A stretch of DNA of 64,000 nucleotides, taken from contig NZ_ATWH01000005.1 of the NCBI RefSeq assembly GCF_000421145.1, forward strand, positions 186,001-250,000, written 5' to 3'. The notes beneath the pieces were generated by a model. It was not told where the DNA came from. It searched no databases and saw nothing but the letters and a program-made list of their open reading frames with translations. Below are positions 46,764 through 53,669 of the stretch, piece by piece. Every line of letters begins with the position of its first letter. Positions within the stretch are counted from its first letter, which is position 1. The DNA is from Glaciibacter superstes DSM 21135. GTDB lineage: Bacteria; Actinomycetota; Actinomycetes; Actinomycetales; Microbacteriaceae. A program made the position numbers and the translations under genes.

Positions 46764-47201
46764 GTGACATCCATACCCGCCGACCCGGCATCGGGCGACA
46801 TCGACTGGGGCGCGCTGCGCGAAGCGGCCGCCGACGCGATGGGCAAGGCATACGTGCCGTACTCGAACTTTCCGGTGGGCGCCGCCGCGCTGGTCACCGA
46901 CGGGCGTGTGATCAGCGGATGCAACGTGGAGAACGCCTCGTACGGCGTCACGCTCTGCGCGGAGTGCTCCCTGGTCTCTGAACTGATCATGAGCGGAGGT
47001 GGCCGGCTGGTCGCCTTCGCCTGCGTCGACGGGCGCGGCAACACGCTGATGCCGTGCGGGCGCTGCCGGCAGCTGCTCTACGAGCACTCGGCCGCCGGGA
47101 TGCTGCTCGAGACCGTGTCTGGGATCCGCACCATCGACGAGGTGCTGCCAGACGCCTTCGGACCGAGACAGCTCGCCGAGTATCGCGGGGTGCAGCTGTG
47201 A
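46764..47201 (+). CDS. cdd: Cytidine deaminase
   Basis: A 145-residue homotetrameric-type enzyme turning cytidine and deoxycytidine into uridine and deoxyuridine. Zinc and active-site motifs: GCNVENASYGVTLCAECSL and MPCGRCRQLL. GTG start after GGAGG. The expected Arg after CAE is Cys, a common variant position. First salvage enzyme after the transporter genes. Confidence 0.95.
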   Translation: MTSIPADPASGDIDWGALREAAADAMGKAYVPYSNFPVGAAALVTDGRVISGCNVENASYGVTLCAECSLVSELIMSGGGRLVAFACVDGRGNTLMPCGRCRQLLYEHSAAGMLLETVSGIRTIDEVLPDAFGPRQLAEYRGVQL

Positions 47202-47218
47202 GCGGGGTGCAGCTGTGA
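47185..47218 (+). repeat. 17-bp tandem duplication at the cdd-deoA junction
   Basis: GCGGGGTGCAGCTGTGA occurs twice without a gap (47185-47201, 47202-47218). Each copy contains the GTGA that serves both as a stop and a start. The duplication therefore converted an ancestral 4-nt overlap of cdd and deoA into a 13-nt gap. Confidence 0.9.
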
Positions 47219-48537
47219 GCGGCGGCGCTTCTGCCGGCAGCCCTGTCGAGGACTTCGACGCCGTCGACCTGATCCACACCAAGCGCGACCGCGGCGAACT
47301 CTCGACCGCGCAGATCGACTGGCTGGTTGATGCCTACACCCGTGGTTATGTGGGTGACGAGCAGATGGCCGCCATGACCATGGCGATCTTCCTGAACGGC
47401 ATGAGCCGCACCGAGATTCGCGACCTGACCATGGCGATGATCGCCAGCGGTGAGCGGATGAGTTTCGACGGGCTCGGCAAGCCGACCACAGACAAGCACT
47501 CCACCGGCGGGGTCGGCGACAAGATCACCCTTCCGTTGATGCCGCTCGTTGCCGTGTTCGGCGTCGCGGTTCCGCAGCTCTCCGGCCGCGGCCTCGGCCA
47601 CACCGGTGGCACGCTCGACAAGCTCGAGTCCATCCCGGGCTGGCGTGCGAACCTCTCCAACGAGGAAATGTTCGCCCAACTCCGCGATGTCGGAGGGGTC
47701 ATCTGCGCGGCCGGCAGCGGGCTCGCTCCCGCAGACGGCAAGCTCTACTCACTGCGCGACATCACCGGAACGGTCGAGTCGATCCCGCTGATCGCCTCGT
47801 CGATCATGTCCAAGAAGATCGCGGAGGGCACCGGTGCGCTGGTGCTCGACGTGAAGTTCGGCTCCGGCGCGTTCCTGAAAGACATCGAGGAGTCCAGGGA
47901 GCTTGCGCGAACAATGGTGGCGCTCGGGCAGGACGCGGGCGTCGCGACATCCGCTCTGCTGACCAACATGAACGTGCCTCTCGGGCTCGCCATCGGCAAT
48001 GCGAACGAGGTGCGCGAGTCGGTCGAAGTGCTCGGCGGGGGCGGCCCGGCCGATATCACCGAGCTGACCGTTGCCCTGGCCCGTGAGATGCTCGCGCTGG
48101 CAGGCAAGACCGACGTCGACGTCGAGGCCGCGCTGCAGGATGGTCGGGCGATGGACAAGTGGCGAGAGGTGATCCGTGCGCAGGGCGGCGACCCGGATGC
48201 GGCGCTGCCGGTCGCGAAGGAGACGCATACCGTTTACGCCGATCGCGACGGGGTTCTCGTGCAGCAGGATGCCCTGCCGTTCGGCATCGCAGCCTGGCGG
48301 CTCGGCGCGGGGCGTGCGAGGAAGGGAGACCCGGTGCAGCACTCCGCCGGCGTCGACCTGCACGCGAAGCCCGGTGACACCGTCACCAAGGGCCAGCCGC
48401 TGTTCACGCTGAGCGCCGACGAGCCGGCCCGTTTCCCGCGGGCGCTCGAGTCGGTCGATGGCGCGTGGCGGATCGGTGACGAGGGCGACGAAGTTCTCAC
48501 CGGCGGGCCGCTCATCGCCGACCGCGTCGGCGGCTAG
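47215..48537 (+). CDS. deoA: Thymidine phosphorylase
   Basis: A 440-residue pyrimidine-nucleoside phosphorylase releasing (deoxy)ribose 1-phosphate. Motifs: DKHSTGGVGDK (phosphate), the family signature SGRGLGHTGGTLDKLESIPG, and SSIMSKKIAEGTGALVLDVKFG. GTG start, tightly coupled to cdd. The product is isomerised by a phosphopentomutase-type enzyme; a phosphohexomutase family gene lies at 60303. Confidence 0.95.
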   Translation: MSGGASAGSPVEDFDAVDLIHTKRDRGELSTAQIDWLVDAYTRGYVGDEQMAAMTMAIFLNGMSRTEIRDLTMAMIASGERMSFDGLGKPTTDKHSTGGVGDKITLPLMPLVAVFGVAVPQLSGRGLGHTGGTLDKLESIPGWRANLSNEEMFAQLRDVGGVICAAGSGLAPADGKLYSLRDITGTVESIPLIASSIMSKKIAEGTGALVLDVKFGSGAFLKDIEESRELARTMVALGQDAGVATSALLTNMNVPLGLAIGNANEVRESVEVLGGGGPADITELTVALAREMLALAGKTDVDVEAALQDGRAMDKWREVIRAQGGDPDAALPVAKETHTVYADRDGVLVQQDALPFGIAAWRLGAGRARKGDPVQHSAGVDLHAKPGDTVTKGQPLFTLSADEPARFPRALESVDGAWRIGDEGDEVLTGGPLIADRVGG

Positions 48538-48572
48538 CGCCCGCCGCGCCCGCCGCGGCGCCACCCCCAGCT

Positions 48573-48708
48573 CGTGCGTCTGGGCCGCGCCACGCGCCAT
48601 TAGCGCGCTCATGCGCCATGCGCGCGTGGTGCATACGCGCGTAACTGGCGCGCAGCTGGTCAAGCGGTGGTCAAACAACGGGAGGACATGCTGCCGAGTT
48701 CTGCAAAC
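48573..48708 (+). repeat. Copy A of a ~137-bp direct repeat with conserved stem-loop
   Basis: It aligns over its whole length with 50722-50860 at roughly 80 % identity. The best-preserved block (48611-48651) is identical and folds as GCGCCA/TGGCGC plus CGCGCGT/ACGCGCG around the loop GGTGCAT. A second shared block near the right end reads CGGGAGGAC. Copy A follows deoA and precedes the AHCY-like gene. Confidence 0.85.
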
Positions 48709-48739
48709 CCGGGTCGAAGCGGTGCTGCGCCTCGAACAT

Positions 48740-48769
48740 ATATGAAAGTTCAGTTCATATGTGTAAACT
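48740..48769 (+). promoter_or_regulatory. Palindromic operator and -10 box of the AHCY-like/iclR module
   Basis: ATATGAA-N7-TTCATAT (48740-48760) is a perfect inverted repeat of the kind bound by IclR-type regulators. TAAACT (48764-48769) ends 6 nt before the ATG at 48776, predicting a leaderless transcript. The palindrome covers the -35 region. Confidence 0.65.
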
Positions 48770-48775
48770 CTGGCC

Positions 48776-49951
48776 ATGACTGATCTGATTTCCACCGGCC
48801 GGAGCCGCATCGAATGGATTCGCTCCCGCATGCCGCTCCTCGCGAGGGCGCGTGCGGACTTCGCCGAGTCCCGCCCATTCGCCGGCCGTCGCATCGGGAT
48901 GTCCCTGCACCTGGAGCCGAAGACAGCCGTACTCCTCGAGACCCTGCAGGCCGGAGGCGCCGAGATCATCGCCACCGGCAACCACGGCTCGACGCAGGAC
49001 GACATCGTCGCCGTGCTCCGCGACGGGGGTATGAGCCTGTTCGGTGCGAGGGACGACACCCTCGAGCAACACCACGCCAACGTGCAGGCGGTGCTGGATG
49101 CCGCGCCGGACATGCTCCTCGACAACGGGGCAGACCTCGCCGCAGGCATCATCGCCCAGGGCAGAACCGCGACGCTCATCGGTGGCACAGAGGAGACCAC
49201 GTCGGGCGGTATCCGCCTGCGCGACGAGCTCGCCGACGCCGTCCCCTTCCCGGTCATCGTCATCAACGACAGCCTGCTCAAGGCGATCGGCGAGAATCGG
49301 CACGCCGTCGGCCAGTCGGTGGTCGAGAGCTTCATGCGCATCACGAACCTGATGGTTCCCGGCCGCCACTTCGTCGTCGTCGGCTACGGCTGGTGTGGGC
49401 GCGGCATCGCGCAGTACCTGCGCGCGCTCGGCGGCCAGGTCGCTGTCGTCGAACTCGACGTTCTCAAGGCGTTCGAGGCTGCGCTCGACGGCTACCGCGT
49501 GGGCAGCGCCGCCGACCTCGCGGGCTGGGCCGATGTCGTCATCACCGCGACGGGACACCCCGGCGTGATCGGCGACGAGGTGTTCGACCGGTTGCGTGAC
49601 GGCGCGGTGTTGGCGAACAGCGGTCACTTCCCCTGGGAGATCGACGTCGCCCGATTGAAGGCGCGCGCAGCATCCGTCACCACCGTCGACCAGGCAATCG
49701 AACGGATCGACCTGCCAGACGGCCGCCACGTCGTGCTGATCGCCGATGGGCGCATGTTCAACCTCGCCGGCCCGCACCCCAAGGGCAACTCATTGGAGGC
49801 GATGGACCTCGGGTTCCTGCTCCAGGTGCTTTCCCTCGAACGGATCGCGACGGCCGCCGACAGCTTGGCCGCGGGCGCACAACCTGTTCCCGCCGACCTT
49901 GAGCGAGAGATCGCGACGCGCTTCCTGGCTGCACTCGACGCGTCCCGCTGA
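48776..49951 (+). CDS. S-adenosylhomocysteine-hydrolase-like NAD-binding protein
   Basis: A 391-residue relative of AHCY, shorter than true hydrolases. Recognisable: GNHGSTQDD, EETTSG (Glu139-Glu140), NDSLLK (Lys169), the NAD loop VVGYGWCGRGIAQ, TATGHPGVI and NSGHFPWEID. Compared with human AHCY (numbering from memory), Glu156 and Lys186 are kept, but Asp131 is Asn117 and Asp190 is Glu173. The C-terminal Lys/Tyr clamp that closes NAD in canonical dimers is absent. It may therefore act on another nucleoside-type substrate. It is co-transcribed with an IclR regulator and lies among nucleoside-salvage genes. Confidence 0.8.
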   Translation: MTDLISTGRSRIEWIRSRMPLLARARADFAESRPFAGRRIGMSLHLEPKTAVLLETLQAGGAEIIATGNHGSTQDDIVAVLRDGGMSLFGARDDTLEQHHANVQAVLDAAPDMLLDNGADLAAGIIAQGRTATLIGGTEETTSGGIRLRDELADAVPFPVIVINDSLLKAIGENRHAVGQSVVESFMRITNLMVPGRHFVVVGYGWCGRGIAQYLRALGGQVAVVELDVLKAFEAALDGYRVGSAADLAGWADVVITATGHPGVIGDEVFDRLRDGAVLANSGHFPWEIDVARLKARAASVTTVDQAIERIDLPDGRHVVLIADGRMFNLAGPHPKGNSLEAMDLGFLLQVLSLERIATAADSLAAGAQPVPADLEREIATRFLAALDASR

Positions 49952-49956
49952 CCGCG

Positions 49957-50706
49957 ATGGCCACCAATTACGCCGTCCCGGCGCTCGACAAGGCGCTCGA
50001 CATCCTCGAGTTGCTCGCCGGGCACGCCGGCGGACTGGGCCAGGCGCAGGTGGCGGAGGCCGTCGGCCGCACGGTCGGCGAGATCTTCCGCGTGTTGCAG
50101 ACACTCGAGCGGCGGGGCTTCATTCTGCGCGAGCGCCAGAGCGGCCTGTACGTGTTGTCCACACGGATGCTCGAACTCGCCAACCAGCACCCGCCGCTTC
50201 GCGGTCTCGTGCAGGCGGCGTCTGACCCGATGAGGCGATTCGCACAGGAGACCAGGCAATCGTGCAATCTTTCGACCCTTGAGTCCACCGTCGTGCGCGT
50301 CATCGCGCACGCGGAGAGCCCCGCCGACTTCGGGTTCCGGGTGCGCGTCGGCGCCGGGTTCCCTGCCGCGTCCACGTCGACCGGGATCGTGCTCCTGGCC
50401 TTCGCAGAGCCCGACACCCTCGACTTCGCACGCGCGGAGCTTGCGGTACACGGGACAGACCTCGTCGTGCTCGACGAGCGGATCGCTGCGGCGCGTGAAC
50501 GCGGCTGGGCATCGGATCCGGATCCGAGGCAGGAGGGAATCCTGGACATCGTGTATCCGGTGTTCGGGCGCTCGCCCCACGCGGTGGCCGCATTCACGGT
50601 GCCATACCTGGCCACGAGTTACAGCGAGGTCGACGCGGGCGACGTGCTCACCAGGGCGGCCGGCACGGCGGCGGAGATTTCCCGCGTCGTGCAGGGCGGA
50701 GCCTGA
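49957..50706 (+). CDS. IclR-family transcriptional regulator
   Basis: A 249-residue regulator with an N-terminal winged helix (VPALDKALDILELLAG through TLERRGFI, residues about 5-60) and a C-terminal IclR ligand domain (FPAASTSTGIVLLAF; RQEGILDIVYPVFG). It begins 5 nt after the AHCY-like gene, so it is the second gene of a bicistronic unit and probably controls it through the palindrome at 48740. Ligand unknown; the GAA/ASTSTG region is typical of the effector pocket. Confidence 0.92.
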   Translation: MATNYAVPALDKALDILELLAGHAGGLGQAQVAEAVGRTVGEIFRVLQTLERRGFILRERQSGLYVLSTRMLELANQHPPLRGLVQAASDPMRRFAQETRQSCNLSTLESTVVRVIAHAESPADFGFRVRVGAGFPAASTSTGIVLLAFAEPDTLDFARAELAVHGTDLVVLDERIAAARERGWASDPDPRQEGILDIVYPVFGRSPHAVAAFTVPYLATSYSEVDAGDVLTRAAGTAAEISRVVQGGA

Positions 50707-50721
50707 CCGGCGTGCTTCTCT

Positions 50722-50860
50722 CGTGCGTCTCTGGTCCGAGCCACGCGCCATTTGCGCGCGTATGCGCCATGCGCGCGTGGTGCATACGCGCGTAACTGGC
50801 GCTCGACGTTTGAACCGGTGGTCGAACGGCGGGAGGACGTGCAGGCGACGTTCAGCAAAC
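50722..50860 (+). repeat. Copy B of the ~137-bp direct repeat with conserved stem-loop
   Basis: Matches copy A (48573-48708) including the identical 41-nt stem-loop (50762-50802) and the CGGGAGGAC block. Copy B follows iclR and precedes add. The two copies thus border the AHCY-like/iclR module exactly. Confidence 0.85.
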
Positions 50861-50887
50861 GGACAGGCCAAAACGCCGCGCCGCCGG

Positions 50888-50893
50888 TAGATT
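50888..50893 (+). promoter_or_regulatory. -10 box of leaderless add
   Basis: TAGATT ends 6 nt before the GTG start at 50900. No ribosome-binding site precedes the gene. Confidence 0.55.
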
Positions 50894-50899
50894 AGGCAC

Positions 50900-52021
50900 G
50901 TGAATGTCATTCCAGAGGAATATCTGTTGTCCGGCGGCGGCACCAGCATCAACGCCCTGCCGAAAGTCTCGCTGCACGACCACCTCGACGGTGGCCTGCG
51001 TCCGCAAACGATCATCGAACTTGCCGACTCCATCGGACTCGATTTGCCGGCGACGGATGCCGCTCAGCTCGGTTCGTGGTTCGAGAACCAGTCCAACTCC
51101 GGATCGCTGGTCGAGTACCTGAAGACCTTCGACATCACCACCGCCGTCATGCAGACGCACGAGGGCCTCAGCCGAGTCGCCCGCGAGTTTGTGGAAGACC
51201 TCGGCCGCGACGGGGTCATCTACGGAGAGATCCGTTGGGCGCCCGAACAGCACCTCGGCCGCGGACTCACCCTCGACGAGGCCGTTGAGGCTGTGCAGGA
51301 AGGCATCGAAGCGGGCATCGACGACGTCGCCCAGTCCGGTTCCTCGATCCGCATCGGCCAGCTGGTGACGGCGATGCGGCACGCCAACCGCGGCCTCGAG
51401 ATCGCCGAACTCGCCGTGCGCCACCGCGACGACGGCGTGGCAGGGTTCGACATCGCCGGCGCAGAGCTCGGATTCCCGGCCCGCAACCACCTGGCCGCGT
51501 TCGACTATCTCGCCAAGGAGTTCCTCCCCGTCACGGTGCACGCCGGCGAGGCCGACGGGCCGGGCAGCATCCGTGGCGCCCTGTTCGACGGACGCGCCCT
51601 GCGTCTCGGCCACGGTGTTCGACTCGCGGAGGACATCACCATCGAGCGTGAAGACGACGACAATACCTACGTCACCCTCGGCCCGGTGGCGCAGTGGGTG
51701 CGTGACCGTGAGATCGCGCTCGAGCTGAGCCCGTCGTCAAACCTGCAGACCGGTGCGATCGCGGCGTGGGGTGACGACCTGCTCGACCACCCGTTCGACC
51801 TGCTCTACCAGCTCGGCTTCCGGGTGACGGTCAACACCGACAACCGGTTGATGAGCAACACCAGCCTGACGCAGGAACTCGCGCTGCTGAGCGATGCGTT
51901 CGGCTACGACCTCGACGATCTCGAGACCTTCCAGCTGAATGCCGCCGCCGCATCGTTTCAGCCGCTCGAAGACCGCGAAGAACTGGCGGATGCCATCATC
52001 GCGGGTTTCCAGGAGGCCTGA
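50900..52021 (+). CDS. add: Adenosine deaminase
   Basis: A 373-residue zinc enzyme converting adenosine and deoxyadenosine to inosine and deoxyinosine. Metal and catalytic motifs: LHDHLDGGL, VTVHAGEADG (catalytic Glu), RLGHGVRL and NTDNRLMSNTSLTQE. The TDN rather than TDD form is usual in Actinobacteria. It would normally follow deoA directly; here the AHCY-like/iclR module separates them. Confidence 0.94.
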   Translation: MNVIPEEYLLSGGGTSINALPKVSLHDHLDGGLRPQTIIELADSIGLDLPATDAAQLGSWFENQSNSGSLVEYLKTFDITTAVMQTHEGLSRVAREFVEDLGRDGVIYGEIRWAPEQHLGRGLTLDEAVEAVQEGIEAGIDDVAQSGSSIRIGQLVTAMRHANRGLEIAELAVRHRDDGVAGFDIAGAELGFPARNHLAAFDYLAKEFLPVTVHAGEADGPGSIRGALFDGRALRLGHGVRLAEDITIEREDDDNTYVTLGPVAQWVRDREIALELSPSSNLQTGAIAAWGDDLLDHPFDLLYQLGFRVTVNTDNRLMSNTSLTQELALLSDAFGYDLDDLETFQLNAAAASFQPLEDREELADAIIAGFQEA

Positions 52022-52104
52022 TCCGGCACCTGACCGGTCTGGCCGCTCCGGCCACTCCATCGAGCAACACAACCGCCACCCGCCTCTCCCGGAAAGATCC
52101 TGCG

Positions 52105-52575
52105 ATGCCCCTCCCTCCACTGCCAGACACTGCGATTGCCATCGGCGTGCACGCCGACGACTGGCGCGCGGCGGTGCGAGCAGCGGGCGATGCGCTGGAA
52201 GGTTCCGGGTCGACGACGGCCGACTACACCGGTCGCATGATCGTGATGATCGAAGAGTTCGGCGCGTACATCGTGATCGCACCCGGGCTGGCGCTGGCGC
52301 ACGCGCGTCCGGGTCCCGATGTACTCACTGAAGGCCTCAGCGTCGTCACCCTGGCCGAGCCGGTGTCGTTTGGCCACCCTCACAATGACCCGGTCAGCGT
52401 GGTGATCGGCCTGGCCGTCACTGGCGCAGACGAGCACATACACTTTGTGGCGGAGCTGGCGAACGTGTTCAACGATGCGAGCGTGATTCCAGCGGTCGCT
52501 GCGGCGACGGATGCCGACGGCATCCGTTCGCTGCTCGGCGCGAACGCTCTCGCTGAAAGGGAGCTGCTCTCGTGA
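52105..52575 (+). CDS. PTS EIIA component (ascorbate/mannitol-fructose type)
   Basis: A 156-residue cytosolic PTS EIIA of the fructose/mannitol superfamily, closest in feel to UlaC/SgaA-type proteins. The expected phospho-His is in LALAHARPGPDV. It should pass phosphate from HPr to the EIIB protein encoded by the next gene (4-nt overlap). No EIIC transporter is encoded in the window, so either the permease lies elsewhere or the pair has a regulatory role. It lies 83 bp after add. Confidence 0.87.
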   Translation: MPLPPLPDTAIAIGVHADDWRAAVRAAGDALEGSGSTTADYTGRMIVMIEEFGAYIVIAPGLALAHARPGPDVLTEGLSVVTLAEPVSFGHPHNDPVSVVIGLAVTGADEHIHFVAELANVFNDASVIPAVAAATDADGIRSLLGANALAERELLS

Positions 52576-52844
52576 AGATTGTGGCGTTGTGCGGGGCCGG
52601 TGTCGGAACATCCGCGATTCTCAAGGTGACCGCAGAGCGTGCGCTCAAGCGGCTGGGAATCGATGCCGAGGTGACGGCGACGGATGTCGCGAGCGTGCGC
52701 GCGGTCGCCTCTGATGCGCAGGTGATTCTGAGCTCTTCTGAGCTGGTCGAGGCGATCGGCAAGACCAATGCCGATGTGATCGTGGTCGACAACTACTTCG
52801 ACCTCGACGAGCTCACGCAGAAGCTCGAGGTCGCTCTCGGCTGA
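52572..52844 (+). CDS. PTS EIIB component (ascorbate/galactitol type)
   Basis: A 90-residue EIIB with the active-site loop LCGAGVGTS, Cys7 being the phosphorylation site. The Rossmann-like fold and length fit the lactose/ascorbate (SgaB/UlaB, GatB) group. It overlaps the EIIA gene. The partner EIIC is missing from the window; the next gene is on the other strand. Confidence 0.9.
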   Translation: MKIVALCGAGVGTSAILKVTAERALKRLGIDAEVTATDVASVRAVASDAQVILSSSELVEAIGKTNADVIVVDNYFDLDELTQKLEVALG

Positions 52845-52880
52845 GCCTGGCCAGCCGTGGATTGACCGGCCCTTGATCAA

Positions 52881-53495
52881 CTACGTCGGCGCTGACGCGG
52901 GCAGGATCACCAGGTCGAGGTAGTCGCGCAGGCATCCGGCCATGTCGGTGGTGCCTCGGGCGAGCAGCCATTGCGTCTGAATGCCGTCCCATAATGCAAT
53001 GATCGACGCCGCCGCTCGATCCGGATCGACGCCGTCACGCAACCGCCCGGCGGCGCCGAGCGCACGCAGTTCTCCCGCATACTCCTCGCGCAGCCGGTCG
53101 AATCGGGCGACGAAGTAGTCGCGCGCCGGATGGTCGTCGGTCGCTGACTCGCCGCACAGCACGGTGTACAGCTCGATCACTCCCGGCACGGTCTCGTTGT
53201 ACTCCGCCTGATGAACGAGTGTGTCGGCGAATTCAGGCGGCCGCTCCTGGGACGGCCCCCCGTCGGCAATCACGTCGCGATGGTTCAGTACGGCGACCAA
53301 CAGGTCGTCCTTCGTCGGAAAGTAGTGCAACAGGCTGGTCTGGCTCATGCCGACGCGATCAGCGATCTCCTGGAACGTGCCGCCCCGGAATCCCCGCGCC
53401 GCGAAGACGCCGTGTGCCGCTGCGACAATCGTGCGGCGGCGCTCAACCGACTTCGCATAGGGCCCGCGACGGCTGCCTCGATCGACACTGGTCAT
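52881..53495 (-). CDS. TetR-family transcriptional regulator
   Basis: A 204-residue repressor with an N-terminal TetR HTH (RRTIVAAAHGVFAARGFRGGTFQEIADRVGMSQTSLLHYFPTKDDLL region, about residues 18-65) and a helical ligand domain. It is divergent from the sugar ABC / beta-galactosidase operon and a palindrome lies in the shared gap, so it likely represses that operon and perhaps itself. Ligand unknown. Confidence 0.9.
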   Translation of the reverse strand: MTSVDRGSRRGPYAKSVERRRTIVAAAHGVFAARGFRGGTFQEIADRVGMSQTSLLHYFPTKDDLLVAVLNHRDVIADGGPSQERPPEFADTLVHQAEYNETVPGVIELYTVLCGESATDDHPARDYFVARFDRLREEYAGELRALGAAGRLRDGVDPDRAAASIIALWDGIQTQWLLARGTTDMAGCLRDYLDLVILPASAPT

Positions 53496-53529
53496 GACGG
53501 CAGGCTATCGCGCTACACGAAATGAATCG

Positions 53530-53553
53530 AATTTCGAGTGACGGCTCGAAATT
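53530..53553. promoter_or_regulatory. Candidate TetR operator of the beta-galactosidase operon
   Basis: AATTTCGAG-N6-CTCGAAATT, perfect 9-bp arms, in the divergent gap between the TetR gene and the binding-protein gene. TAGCGT at 53558-53563 may be the -10 box for the rightward operon. Confidence 0.65.
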
Positions 53554-53669
53554 GTGCTAGCGTCAACCCATTCGCGCGTCGCACCCCTGAATGGGGGGTG
53601 AACCGCGATGAACAGAGCGATGAGGCTCTCGCAGCATCATCGGCCAACACACAACGAAGTGAAAGGCAC

